The notes: generated from the letters alone by a model not told the origin. A DNA stretch of 64,000 nucleotides from Platanthera guangdongensis (GCA_039583875.1 CM077150.1:175531499-175595498); one strand, 5' to 3'; shown: positions 45,501 to 56,815, counted from the first letter of the stretch. Numbers and translations are program-made.

Positions 45501-45705
45501 ACTGGCAGCTATTGGCAGATGTAATAGATATGTGGGGAGTTCATGGCTTTAATTGGTGGTGGAGTATATTGGCTAGCCAGATGGAGGAAATAAATGAGAA
45601 TTAGGCTTCTACACCTAATATTCGACCGATTCAGCACTTCACATAATCACAAAATTAGAAATCTCTCAAAATTCTGCAATACCCACAAAAAACTCAACAA
45701 ACATA

Positions 45706-45714
45706 TTTATAGGC
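45706..45714 (-). promoter_or_regulatory. Putative TATA box of gene 2
   Basis: CTATAAATA on the minus strand, with transcription expected to start about 30 bp downstream (near 45680). From there roughly 180 bp of host 5' UTR would reach copia-B at 45500; with the element removed, the ATG at 32403 follows within a few bases. Sequence match and position are the only evidence. Confidence 0.4.
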
Positions 45715-45826
45715 TAGTGGATGGATGTGATTAGCCGCCACAATACACACAAAAAGCATACATAAATAACGTGTGAAAAAATAAAACCAAACCTAGAAAA
45801 TATCCCGTCTCCGTATGGTACTTTAT

Positions 45827-45847
45827 CTATTCAAATGCTTTATTTTG
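45827..45847 (-). CDS. Candidate terminal exon of gene 1
   Basis: A pyrimidine-rich acceptor TTTTTTGCATTGCAG on the minus strand precedes CAA and five more codons, then TAG. Phase 0 fits the donor at 47387. So short an exon cannot be trusted without transcript data. Confidence 0.2.
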   Translation of the reverse strand, partial: QNKAFE

Positions 45848-46390
45848 CTGCAATGCAAAAAAATGGTTTGGATGCAAATCTCTTTCTCGGATTATGAATA
45901 ATTTATGATTTAAAATTGTGATTGTCTAGCAGGACGTTATACGTATCACATGGTAAGAATGTTTAAAATTGTGATGGTCTAGCTGTTACAAGTATTCCAT
46001 AATAAACATGTTAAATAGTGCTACAAGATACATAGGACATACCAAACACCTATGTTGCAAGAAGCTTTCAGGGTACACAATATCAAACAACCACATTATT
46101 AATTGCGCCAATCGAGCCAACTGCTCCAACGACTGGTTATAGGCAGATCCCACTTATTAGGGAAATAGAATGGGTTGTAAAGTTCAAGCAAGAGAAAAAC
46201 TAGATAAGCGGGCAGAATAATTTGACCAGAAACTCAGATCCTTTGTTACTATCATACGTGTTACTAAATGAACTAGTATATTTCAGCAAACTCTAATAAC
46301 AGCAGATACTACCATCTCTTCAAATCAAACGCGTATGTTGAATAATTACAATTCCCTGTTTTAAGAGAGAAAGGCTAAGATTTTTGTTGG
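45848..46390. other. Unassigned host sequence (intron or spacer)
   Basis: AT-rich, no frame or motif recognised. A phrase TAAAATTGTGATxGTCTAGC occurs twice (about 45913 and 45964). Confidence 0.4.
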
Positions 46391-46412
46391 TAATATCAAA
46401 TTATCAAAACAA

Positions 46413-47002
46413 GAACAACACTCAAGCCTTTATCCCACTATAGTGGAGTCGGCTATATGGATCCTTTGTCGCCATTGTGTCCTATCTTTTGTCATAATCT
46501 CCCTAATGCCTAAGTACATCATGTCTTTCCTTACAGTTTCATTCCAAGTCTTTATTGGTCTACCCCTCCCTCGTTTAACGTGCCTAGTGACTACACTCTC
46601 ACAATACCTAACAGGTGCCTCCAATGGTCTCCTTTGTACGTGTCCAAATCATCTTAGACGAGCTTCTCGCATCTTCGTTGCAATTGGTGCTACCTCTGTC
46701 TTATCCCTAATACCTTCATTTCTAATTTTATCCAATCTCGTGTGTCCACACATCCACCTAAGCATTCTCATCTCCGCAACTCCCCTTTTTTGCTCATGTA
46801 CACAATTCACTGCCCAACACTCAAAACTATAGAGCATCGCGGGTCTAATTGCAGTACGGTAAAACTTGCCCTTAACTTTTAGTGGTACTTTACGATCACA
46901 TAAGATCCCTGACGCGCCTCTCCACTTTAACCAACTCACTTGGATTCTCTGTGTTGCATCTTTATCAATACCTTTGCCTTTTTGAACTATCGATCCAAGA
47001 TA
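46413..47002 (-). mobile_element. 5'-truncated LINE (RTE-like), 3' end
   Basis: Minus strand. Encodes the C-terminal tail of a plant non-LTR retrotransposon protein (E-C-W-A-V, then M-R-M-L-R-W-M-C-G, then A-P-V-R), with a TGA at 46651-46649 where Trp of W-F-G-H is expected. It is flanked by a perfect 22-bp target duplication, 46391-46412 and 47003-47024, that begins TAATATCAAATTATC. Truncation at the 5' end with a long duplication is the classic LINE insertion product. Confidence 0.88.
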
Positions 47003-47042
47003 TAATATCAAATTATCAAAACAAAAATAAAAAATCTGCACC

Positions 47043-47107
47043 ATTACAACAACAACGACAACACTCAAACATTTATCCCACTATAGTAGGGTTGGTTATA
47101 TGGATCA
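47043..47107 (-). mobile_element. Second, very short LINE 3' tip
   Basis: On the minus strand, the 3' tip (CCCTACTATAGTGGGATAAA, then TGTTTGAGTGTTGTCGTTG and a TTG-rich tail) matches the end of the LINE at 46413. Only about 65 bp were copied. Confidence 0.7.
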
Positions 47108-47386
47108 GATTCATAGCTAAAAGTTTAATACATGGAAACTGAATTTCAATAGTCAAAAATTTTCCATTTACTTAATTCTACCTTTTATAAAATAAAACTA
47201 AAATAATCAGTAGAATACAGCAGCAGTTCAAAAAAATGAGTTGATAAACGTTAAATCTGAAAGGAAAATAAGGAAGTAATATTGTTACATCCATATAGAA
47301 CTAAAGGAAACAGATTTCAGAAAATAAAGGCAAGAAAAGAAAAATCTGCTTACTAATCAGTATGATGGTTAAAAATTTGTTGATAC
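47108..47386 (-). other. Intron sequence of gene 1
   Basis: AT-rich and featureless, downstream (minus strand) of the exon 47387-47495. Confidence 0.4.
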
Positions 47387-47495
47387 CTGTGAGCCTCGCC
47401 CTCTGAATTCCTTGTGGTCATTCCCCATGACAGGAGCAGTCAAAGGATGACCAGCTAGCTTGTCCTGGACAGCCTCAAACAAATAGTGCTCTTCT
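47387..47495 (-). CDS. Gene 1, internal exon (109 bp)
   Basis: Minus strand. Acceptor TTGCAG (47501-47496), donor CACAG|GTATCAAC. The exon starts with the third base of a codon and is then open for 36 codons, E-E-H-Y-L-F-E-A-V-Q-D-K at its start and G-N-D-H-K-E-F near its end. The upstream exon 56261-56400 ends two bases into a codon, so the two join in phase. I do not recognise the family for certain; a membrane anchor followed by a small soluble domain resembles organelle assembly factors such as the COA1/TIM21 type in layout only. Confidence 0.65.
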
Positions 47496-47789
47496 CTGCA
47501 ATTTGACAAATATATAAATATCATACGCAGAGTTATTCAAAAAGTTCAGATGCAAATATATCCTAACACAAATCCATTCAATCTCATAAAAATCAACTTT
47601 AGAATAGATAACCATAGCAAACAGAACTTGCTGTTTCAGTTAGTTGGGTAATTACATCAAGGCACTTAAAATAAGAAGGCTCGCTTGGCAGTAAAAACAT
47701 GGTGTAAACCCACACTGCAGTTTTAGAAAAGAGCAAATTGACACACATTTACTGTGCATTTTCATGTGGCTAGGAGTCATTGGTGCGGT
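47496..47789 (-). other. Intron sequence of gene 1, downstream part
   Basis: AT-rich, no feature recognised; the boundary with copia-H to the right is uncertain. Confidence 0.35.
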
Positions 47790-48104
47790 TGCTTATAACA
47801 ACTGTGAAGGAGTCAGAGAAGGGAATATAATCAAACAAGTAGGAGAGCGATTCTCACAAGTAGAACAACATAGAGGTGGAGTAGTGTGAGTAACGGGATA
47901 AATATGAATAGATAAAGCAGTGGGAGTAGTAGTAGGATGATAAGAGAAAATGAGGGAATAAGGTAGTAAAGGTGGGTTAAATGATGTATGAAGAGCAAGA
48001 GAAGTGGAGTAGGTGTCTCAATATCAGGAAAACAAGCTCCTTTGGTGTGGATGGAGCCAAGGTTACAGGAAGTCGAAACAAAACATAATAAGGCATATGC
48101 TCTC
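47790..48104 (-). pseudogene. Copia-H remnant: integrase-RT linker
   Basis: Minus-strand reading shows a Ser/Thr/Pro-rich, decayed frame (T-P-T-P, T-H-T-T-P-P) such as links copia integrase to RT. It continues beyond copia-G at 53299. Bases 48100-48104 (CTCTC) are the left target duplication of copia-G. The left limit is a guess. Confidence 0.4.
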
Positions 48105-48286
48105 TGTTAGAAAGGTTCATGTAAAGGGCCAATTAATGGGCCCAGTTTTATTGTATTTCTTTCTTCTCTTCTTAGTCCGACATCTTGTGTAGGATTTCTT
48201 CTCACCTTCTCCCTCCTATATATTTGTATTCTCTTATTGTATTTACATACACGTGCAATACATAGAAGTTTTGAGCTCTTTCAACA
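48105..48286 (+). repeat. 5' LTR of copia-G
   Basis: 182 bp with CTATATATTTGTATTC as probable TATA box (about 48216). The R region is very short, as usual in this LTR class. Confidence 0.9.
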
Positions 48287-49270
48287 TGGTATCAGAGTCA
48301 GGTTCCCAACTTGTCGTTTTTTTAACCGCCCAGCTCCTTTGTTAACCGGGAAGCCTGCCGTTCTGCGTAACCGCTCGGTCTTTGCGATCTCTCATTTTCT
48401 ATCCGCTTCCGCCTTCTCTCCCGTGGATCCACCTACTCATTCTCTTCTACGCTTTTTATAGCCATTTTTTCCCTGGCCCGTGGACCCTACTCCCGCGCGG
48501 TAAGACTCTCTTCCTGCGGGTAGCTCTACTCGCTGCGACCTGTTTTTTTCTATCCGTTGCGCCCTCTTCCCGGTGCTCTTCCAGCTTCTTCTCTGGTCAT
48601 GCGAGCAACATGCTTGTCGCGCGGCCTCTTTGAAACACGGGTCCTATTGCTCTTTCTCTGGTCTGTCCGGTTAAAATTTTTTAACCGCTCGCCCAGTCTC
48701 CCCTACTACCCGCTTTCCACTTGTCGTTCGAGTCCTCTTACTCGCGTCTTCTTCCCGCTTGAGTTTCGCTTACTCGCGGTTTCTTCTTCTTGATGCTTGA
48801 GTCCTTTTACTTGCGGCTTCTTCTTCTTACCGCGCGAGCTCTCCTCCTCGCGGTTTCTTCTTGCCGCTCGAGTTTCGCTTACTCTTGGTTTCTTCTTCTT
48901 GCCGCTCGAGTCATTTTACTCGTGTCTTCTTCTTCTTACCACGCGAGCTCTCCTCGCGGTTTCTTCTTCTTACCGCACGAGCTCTCCTCGCGGTTTCTTC
49001 TTGTCACTCGAGTCCTCTTACTCAAGGCGTTTCTCCCTTTTCTAATTGTTGGTGTGCTCACTGATATCGTGCGATCTGTCTTTTTCTCCCGCATTTTTGT
49101 CGCGGTCTCCCTCTCCTTGGTCGCTGCTCTTGTCGCTGTGACTGCCCGCTGTGTTCTCTGGTCCGGCGCGGCCTTGTTGTGCAAGAGTGCCCGGCCTGCC
49201 TGCTGTGCGGTCTCTCGTCTCTTCTCGCAGCGGTCTCTTCCCTAAACGAGGCGCCTTGCCTCCTGCTTCT

Positions 49271-52200
49271 ATGGGTTCTTCTGTTGACTCCAACGTCCAG
49301 GAGGCTACTCCGCCTGCAAGTCGCCTGGATTAACCGGCTGACATCCGCGATGAGCTGTGGATCACAACCATTTCCCTTTTTGTGAAGAAGAATTTCATCC
49401 CTTGGGTACATTCTGTTCAACGGGTTCTTCAGGCCAAGGGCCTTTTGCCTCACCTTACTCAGGCTCCTCCTTTTCCTCCTACCGACGAATGGCTCGGAAA
49501 TGATGATCGTGTTCAGACATGGCTGCTCAATTCCCTCGATCGAGAACCCTATCAGATGGTCATGTATCACGAAACAGCCAAGGCTATGTGGGATGAGGTG
49601 CATTCTTTGTACTCGGGCAAAGACAGTCTTCAGCATCTCTATGACATCCTCACTGAACTTATGGCTCTCGACACTGGGGGGCTTCGGACATGACCTCTTT
49701 TGTCGCTTGCTCCAAGACTCTTGCTGAGGCCTGGATCCAGCATCAGTCGTCTACCAATGTGACTGCTACTCAGCGATCTCAAAAGGAGGTCGTCTGCATT
49801 GTCATAATGATGACGCGTGTTCCGCCTCACCTTCAGAGTATTCAAACTCAGGTTCTGGCTTCCTCCACCATACTGTTCTTATCTGATGTATGCTTCATGC
49901 TCCTCCGTGTTCCACCTCCTCCGGATAATTCTGCGTCTTCCCCCTCCGCCCTTCTTCAGCATCCCCATCCCCCTTACTTTCCCCACCCACCTCCACTCAT
50001 GGAGGACGTTCAGGATCTAGGGGCCGGGGGAGCGGTGGTCGGGGTGGGTTGAAGTGTTCCTACTGCGAAAAGGACGACCACCTTGAGGCGACCTGCTACA
50101 AGAAGAATGGTTATCCTCCTCGACTGATGGCCTCTGTTGCTGCTGACACATCCTCTGCCGCCCTTCCTGACCTTGAGGTCGTTCGTCTCCAGCTCCAGCA
50201 ACTCCAAGGGTTGTTCAACCCGCCCTATGCCTCCATCGCATCCTACTTCAACACAAGTACTGCTTGTTTATCCACCAGTCCGCGCTGGATCGTGGACTCG
50301 GGTTCCACTCATCACATTACCTCACTACGGCCACCCCAGTACTCGGATTCTCCTCATCCGAATTGTATCACCGTGGCAAATGGGGAGACGGTTCCAGTCT
50401 CTGGCTCGGCTGACCTTTCTCTCAACCCATCAATCTCACTTCGTTCGGCTCTTCATGTTCCGAGCTCTCCGTTCAATTTACTTTATGTTGGTCGACTTAC
50501 TAATGATCTAGATTGCTCTTTCATATTCACATCCTCTTCATTTTTCATACAGGATCGGCGGACGCAGACTACCATTGGTAAAGGCACACTGCAGAATGGG
50601 TTCTACCTTCTCGATGACTATCCCACCGTCCTATCCTCTGTCTCCTCCAGTGAGTGGCATCGACGTCTTGGGCATGCCCCTCTCCCGGTCCTCCAGCGTG
50701 CTCTTCTGGATATCTCTCTTCATCCTTTTCAGTGTGAGTCTTGTATCTTTGGCAAGTAGCCGCGCTCTACTTTTCCTGCATATTGTACCCGGAGCATTGC
50801 TCCTTTTGACTTAGTATATTTAGATGTTTTGGGTCCTTTTAAAATTACTAGTATTTCTGCATATCGCTACTTTATCACGTTTATTGATAATTACTCTCGC
50901 AGAACGTGTCTTTACTTACTTCGTGATCACACTGAGCTTCCCCGTGTTTTTCGGGCATTTGTCCTTGAAACCCGTAAGCAATTCCACATCACCCTCAAAA
51001 CATTGTGCACTGATAATGCTCGCGAATACAGTAGCCATGTCTTTGCGGCTTTATGCTCTGAATTCGGTATTATTCATCAAACATCATCTGATTACACACC
51101 CCAACAAAACGGCGTTGCCGAACGGAAGAACCGACAATTGCTAGATGTTGTCTGCTCTCTCATGCTTCAAATGCATGTTCCCAAACTTTACTGGAACTTT
51201 GCGGTCTCCACTGCGTGCTTCCTTATCAACCGTCTCCCTTCCTCCGTCCTCCACTATACTACTCCGTTCAACCTACTGTTTCCCTCCACTCCGTCCTTCC
51301 CTCTCCTGCCTCGCATTTTGGGCTGCACCTGCTACGTCCACCAACTGGGTCCGTCCTCGGACAAGTTGGATCCCCGAGCATCTAAACATATCTTCGTCGG
51401 CTACTCGCGTACGCAAAAAGGCTATGTGTGTTATTCTCCCGCCACCCGCAAGGTCTCCGTTTCTGCTGATATTTCCTTCCAGGAGGATCAACCATTCTTC
51501 TCTGCTCCTTTCTCCCCACCTTCACACATTTGCGACTTTTGTTTCCTCGATTTTGGTTCCTAACTCTGTGCATAAGGCGCTCCAACATCCTGGCTGGCGG
51601 GCCTCCATGCAGGAGAAAATGACTGCTCTCTGAGCCAACCAGACATGGACTCTCGTACCCCTTCCTCCGGGTCAGACACCGGTTGGGTGTAAATGGGTCT
51701 TTGTCATCAAACATGCTGCTGATGGGACTATTGACCATCCGAAAGCTCGTCTGGTGGCTCGTGGCTTCACCGAACAATAGGGGCTCGACAATGAAGAAAC
51801 TTTTTCTCCGGTGGCCAAACTCAACACCGTTTGAGTCCTCATCTCCGTGGTTGTCCATCGTTGGTGGCCCTTACTCCAACTGGATATTAAGAATGTCTTT
51901 CTGAATGGTGATCTAAAGGAAACAATTTATATGCAGCAACCTTCGGGGTTTGAGAACACGGGAGAGTTTCAGGTCTGTCGTCTTATGAAGGCTCTGTATG
52001 GTCTCAAACAATCCTCACGGGCGTGATTTGACAAGTTCAGTAAGGCCCTTCGGGAGGTTGGTTTTACTCGGAGCTCGGCAGACTTCTCGTTGTTCACTCG
52101 TCACCGAACAACGGGAACGGTTCTTTTGTTAGTGTACGTTGACGATATCATAATTACAGGAGACGACTCAAAAGGAATACAAGAGGTCAAACTACACCTG

Positions 52201-53060
52201 AGCACCGTATTTCAAAAAAAAAGATCTGGGGTCCCTATGGTACTTCTTGGGTCTTGAGAATGCCAGACGACCAGATGGTCTTGTCCTCTCTCAGCGGAAG
52301 TATTGCCTCGATCTTCTTCATGATGCAGGTTATTCAGGGTGTAAGCCGATTGAAACCTCAATGGATGTAAATCACAAGTTGTGCGCTCAGCCATCTGACT
52401 CAGATGTCCTACTCCAGAATCCAGAATACAATTGTCGCCTCGTTGGGAAATTGATCTACCTCACGATAAGCAGACCAGATATTTCCTTCGTTGTTGGTAC
52501 TGTCAGTCGGTATATGCATTCCCCTCGAAGATCTCATCTTCAGGCCGTTGAACGCATTCTCAGATGCCTTAAAACGACTCATGGTCAAGGACTGGTATAC
52601 AAAACCTCATCTTCAGCTCCAACATTGGTGGCATATTCTGATGTTAATTATGTTGGTTCCCTTAATGATCGACGGTAAACCAGTGGTTTTTCAAAAATAT
52701 TTTGGACGACATTTGATTACCTGGCGAAGCAAGAAACAAGCGGTCGTTGTTCGATCATCAGCTGAGGTAGAATACCGGGCAATGACATCGGTGGTTTCAG
52801 AACTGATGTGGCTTGAAAGTCTCCTTACCGATCTGGGTGTAAAGCTCCCTTCCCCAGCTCTCCTCCTCTGTGACAGCCAAGCTGCTATACATATAGCCAA
52901 GAACCCGGTCTTTTACGAGAGAATAAAGCATATTGAAGTCGACTGTCATTTCATCCGGGAAAAGATTCAAATGAAGAAGCTCGACTTGAAGCATGTTCCG
53001 GGGACTGAACAAGTTGAGTATGTTGTCACAAAAGCTCTTTCCAGTACCCTCTTCTATTAG
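49271..53060 (+). pseudogene. Copia-G gag-pol polyprotein, heavily mutated
   Basis: Starts at ATG 49271 (M-G-S-S-V-D). First stop TAA 49331-49333. One-base deletion near 49680, frame change again near 50040. Zinc knuckle C-S-Y-C then H-L-E-A-T-C at about 50052-50093; protease D-S-G-S-T-H-H at about 50296; TAG 50757; integrase from 50829 with R-E-Y and T-P-Q-Q-N-G-V. A frame change near 51560, TGA 51631 (Trp expected), TAG 51778, TGA 51832, TGA 52024. RT with Y-V-D-D near 52140, a frameshift in a poly-A run at about 52215, another near 52676. RNase H ends near 53060. The leader 48299-49270 is repetitive with CTCGCGGTTTCTTCTT units. Confidence 0.9.
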
Positions 53061-53112
53061 TGCTTGTCCAAGATTGGCGCATACGATTTGTACGCTCCAG
53101 CTTACGGGGGAG

Positions 53113-53293
53113 TGTTAGAAAAGCTCATGTAAAGGGCCCATTATTGGGCCCATTTTTATTTTATTTCCTTCTTTTTTTTCTTAGTCTCACATTTTGTGTA
53201 GGATTTCTTCTCACCTTCTCCCTCATATATATTTGCATTCTCTCATTATATTTACACACATGTCATACATACAAGTTTTGAGCTCTTTTAACA
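53113..53293 (+). repeat. 3' LTR of copia-G
   Basis: 181 bp, collinear with 48105-48286, followed by TSD CTCTC. Confidence 0.9.
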
Positions 53294-53298
53294 CTCTC

Positions 53299-53652
53299 AA
53301 AAAAAAATTAATATGCCAAGATACAAGAAGACATCCAGCAACAGAATCAAAAAATCTATGCCCATTATGTTGGGACCTATAACAAAGAAATACACAAGTA
53401 ACAACTCTAGATAATTGAATGAAACAAGTGTAACCAAAAATTCGAGGAGAGAGTAATCGGGATGATGAATATACAACCTCTATGAGAGGACATACAATCG
53501 AGATCATGGGTTAGAATTTTGCTAATGAAAAACCTAATGAGGGAAATGTCTATAAAAAACTAAACATGAAAAGAAGACAACACAAGAAGAGCCAACCCTC
53601 AATAAACACATTCCGCTCCGTTGATGAGCAAGAGGACAAGAGAACTCAGTGT
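53299..53652 (-). pseudogene. Copia-H remnant: integrase C-terminal part
   Basis: On the minus strand, P-R-I-F-G-Y-T-C-F (about 53440-53410), then C-V-F-L-C-Y at about 53370, matches the standard copia integrase tail around R-V-F-G-C and F-V-G-Y. Further upstream S-C-P-L-A-H-Q-R-S-G corresponds to the T-P-Q-Q-N-G-V block. Several frameshifts. Confidence 0.6.
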
Positions 53653-54377
53653 CGATGAAGCACGGATACTTCCCCGAAGGCAGCGTACCCGTACCGGATA
53701 CGATCCGGTACCGGTACATACCCAATACTCGACGGATACACCTATGTGGACACACTTGTACTTAGCACATCATTCTGCAAATTGTGAAAAAGTCTGTTTT
53801 CTAGAGTAAACAAAAGTTGATTCTATGTTAGAAAGCGTTGGTACGTCCAATTATGTTGTGTATTTATACCAAGTACGTTACAAGTAAGTGTATTGAACGT
53901 GTTGATATGACGCAAGTTATTAACAAAAACAGCTAACTTGTCTCTTGATTAACCGGAGATTGAAGATGTTGATCTACAACAATGAAGTTGATCTCTAACA
54001 ATGAAGAAGAAAAAAAAGACTTATGAGTAGATTTTAGTTTAATTTTCTCTCTTTTGGTTAAACATATAAGATGTAAAATTTTGTAATATTTATGAATGTT
54101 TAATGTTTGAAAACTTCATGATATATTGTATTGATTTGTGAACTTGTACTTCAAGTTATAATTTATGTTTGATGTTTTGAAAACTATTTATTGCACTTGT
54201 GATATATATATATATGCATATATATGTATATATATACAAATATACGTATATATATATATATTATATTATATTTGTTATAACGTATCATGTCGTACCCGTA
54301 TCCATATTTTTTAAAATTTTGTTGTACCGACATACCAGGTACGTATCGTACTCGGTACCCGTACCGGTGTTTTATAG
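53653..54377. mobile_element. Small DNA transposon in copia-H integrase
   Basis: 725 bp. Ends CGATGAAGCACGGATAC and (other end, inward) CTATAAAACACCGGTAC pair as imperfect TIRs. Flanks CTCAGTGT (53645-53652) and CTCAACGC (54378-54385) match at five of eight bases with only transitions between them, compatible with an aged 8-bp TSD. Subterminal GGTACCGGTAC/CGTACCCGTAC repeats, AT-rich centre with a TA tract at 54200-54265. Copia-H integrase codons continue across it. No transposase. Confidence 0.65.
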
Positions 54378-54385
54378 CTCAACGC

Positions 54386-55930
54386 ATGTTCCCTGAGATG
54401 AAGAAAATCACGAAATTGATGAGATGCATACTCCCCCAGAATCAAAGCCAAATAATTTGATTTTGTAAGAGAATTGAGTCTCAATCATTTTTGCAAACGG
54501 AAGAACTTCAGAAAGATGTCAGATTTCATGAAAAGCAAGTAAATCCAAGTAAAATGAGAAAAATCATCAACAAAAATAACAAAATATTTTTTCCTCATAC
54601 AGAGTTGATGCGAAGGTCCCTAAACATCAATGTAAAAAGATCAAAGAAGAAGAAAAAATAGAATTGCTAGTAGGAAAAGAATAGAAACATGACGAGCAAA
54701 GGGCAAGGGCTTAATAGAGATGTTTCTGAATACACCCAAAGAAGACATCAACTAAAATATTGAAAAGGATATATGAGCTAGACTCATATCCTATAGATAA
54801 TACATGTCAATGATAGAAAAGTATCATAAAGTAGATACCATCACACGTATGACCGGTTCAAACAATCTTTGATCTCGTATAGTACAAGCAATAATAAAAG
54901 AAATATTATAAGTCATGTATGTTAATTGAGAAACAAATAGATGACATATGGACATAACAAGGGACGTGATAGATATGCGGGATGGTCAAGGGTGATAAAA
55001 AAACAAGATGAACCTGACCATCAATGATAAGAAGAGTTCCATATGCAGTGTGAATGGATGCACAAGACCGGATAACAGTAAGACTACTAAAACATGAAGC
55101 ACCGCCCAATTATATGGTAGGAAGCCCCAAAATCAAGAATTCAGTATGACAATATACCGATAGAGGCTGCAATCATAGAACCCGCAAAAGAAAAAACTTA
55201 TTCACCCCCCCCCCCCAATCCAACATGACACTCATAAGTAGTGTAATAACTATGACGCCTGTGTCAAACACCATTTTTGACAGGTGCATGACCGTAGAGG
55301 TCAGAAATAGCAAATTGAAGCTAAATTGAAGATGGTAGGCAATGGACGAAGATGAAGGACATCTAGGCTCGTGGGACAAGCCAATGACTACATGTGGTCC
55401 AACTACTGAGACATTGCAGGAGATGAAGACATTGTGGGGATAGAATAGAAGGAATCAACAACGAGTAAGGCAATACACACATAAGGCATTTATAATGGCA
55501 AGACACGGGCATTGGTTGTCAAACAGATCTGACTATCGATCTTCAAGGAGCGATCAATGGGAGCCATTGATTGTCGGGTAGGAGAGATAGATAGGGGGAT
55601 GTGATTATTTAGTAGAAGAAAATGTGATACTTGATTACTGGAAGAAGGATTCGTTGATCGAGAGAGCAGCGAGGCGAGGAGCAGTGGAAGCATTGTCGCA
55701 CTATGAGGATACTTGGGTTGTAGGACGACCAGGAAGAGAAAGCATATAACTTGACAGAGAGTTGCAGTGATCTCGACGGGAGTTGCAGTGATCTCGACGG
55801 AAGTTGCAATGACCCGATAGGAGATGCAGATGTGAAACGTGGATTCATCATCATTTTGTTGTAGCAAAGGGAGAGGATGATCTGCTAACCTATGTCGGAT
55901 ATCATGATAGAATAAAGTGTAATATAGTAT
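54386..55930 (-). pseudogene. Copia-H remnant: gag end, protease and integrase core
   Basis: Minus strand, badly decayed. Landmarks: basic proline-containing region after the gag knuckle (about 55870-55600); protease L-D-F-G-A-S-Y-H at about 55145-55115 (D-S-G changed to D-F-G); integrase core D-V-W-G-P near 54635 and F-V-D-D-F-S-H near 54575; E-Y-A-S-H-Q-F near 54425. LTRs, PBS and gag start are not found. Right limit approximate. Confidence 0.6.
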
Positions 55931-56260
55931 TCATCTCAAAAGGGGGTATATAAAAGAAAAGCTACAAAAGAAAGAAGCTTATGCACTGCTATATAACAAG
56001 TATTTCAATCACATACAGTTCATAAGTGTTCCATGATAATAGATATTTTTTTCAAACAGCTAAATAGTATTGCAAAATATCAAAAAAGTTAGATAGCCAA
56101 AAAAGAATCAAGATAACTATTTAAATGAATTTTTAAAAAATATTAGCAAAAGACTCCACTATATGATATAAATGTATGATGCTATATAGTATTATAAAGG
56201 ATGAAACAAAATTTTAAATTACTAAGAAACTAGATTGTCGGTTTAATTTATTTATCACAC
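55931..56260 (-). other. Intron sequence of gene 1, upstream part
   Basis: AT-rich sequence immediately downstream (minus strand) of the exon donor at 56260. No feature recognised. Confidence 0.45.
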
Positions 56261-56400
56261 CTTGTAACAGGAACAAGGATCAGCACACTTCCAAGAAGTG
56301 TGCTTGCAACAATACTATTGTACAAAGACTTGTAGACAATATCACTATGGTCAGACTCATCCAAGATCCCATCCATTGATAATCTGTATGAGGATAAACC
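56261..56400 (-). CDS. Gene 1, internal exon (140 bp) with membrane segment
   Basis: Minus strand, acceptor TTTTTGCAG (56409-56401) and donor TTACAAG|GTGTGATAAA. It is open in one frame for 46 codons plus two bases: S-S-Y-R-L-S-M-D-G near the start, acidic D-E-S-D-H-S-D, then a hydrophobic stretch V-A-S-T-L-L-G-S-V-L-I-L-V-P-V that could be one membrane helix, ending at the donor. Joins 47495 in phase. The intron between them is 8765 bp. The preceding exon is not visible up to gypsy-J and must lie outside the window. Confidence 0.68.
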
Positions 56401-56815
56401 CTGCAAAAATGTTTAAAAAATCAGTAAAAAATAAAATAATAGTACACTCTGCACCCACAAAATAGTTCTCTGCTACTACATAACTTTCAAAATAGTTGAT
56501 AACGGAGTGCTAGGTTGACATAAGACTACAAGAATCAATCTCACCAAAATTGCATATACTATTAGGAGAGAAACAAAAACATTGTTATGCTTATTATTTC
56601 ACAAGGTAACTGACACTGTATTGGTGTGGGATTGATATAAACATTGACCATGAGAAAAAAGGAAACTGATCCAAATATGTTATGTAAATTTGAGCATTGA
56701 AAATTAAATCGCAATTTCCTCAAGAGATGTTCATAATTATAATTGGTAACCATATACAACATTTTACCCCCATTTTTTTCAGTTCAATAAATAAATAGAT
56801 ATATATATCTAAATG
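56401..56815 (-). other. Intron sequence of gene 1
   Basis: AT-rich with a good pyrimidine tract next to the acceptor at 56401. No exon seen. AAATG at 56811-56815 should be the left target duplication of gypsy-J. Confidence 0.5.

Larger units (their letters stand above)
48105..53293 (+). mobile_element. Copia-G: full-length short-LTR copia, old
   Basis: 5189 bp on the plus strand. LTRs 48105-48286 (182 bp) and 53113-53293 (181 bp), starting TGTTAGAAA and ending AACA; PBS TGGTATCAGAG at 48287 without spacer; polypurine tract ACGGGGGAG at 53104-53112; perfect TSD CTCTC (48100-48104, 53294-53298). The LTRs differ at roughly 20-25 positions by eye, pointing to an old insertion. Inserted in copia-H, in the intron of gene 1. 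Protein sequence is close to copia-A and copia-F. Confidence 0.94.

Noticed and set aside
32404..45504. TSD for copia-B based on CTGCC near both edges
   Set aside because: The repeats do not abut the LTR ends on either side; recorded only as a weak observation.
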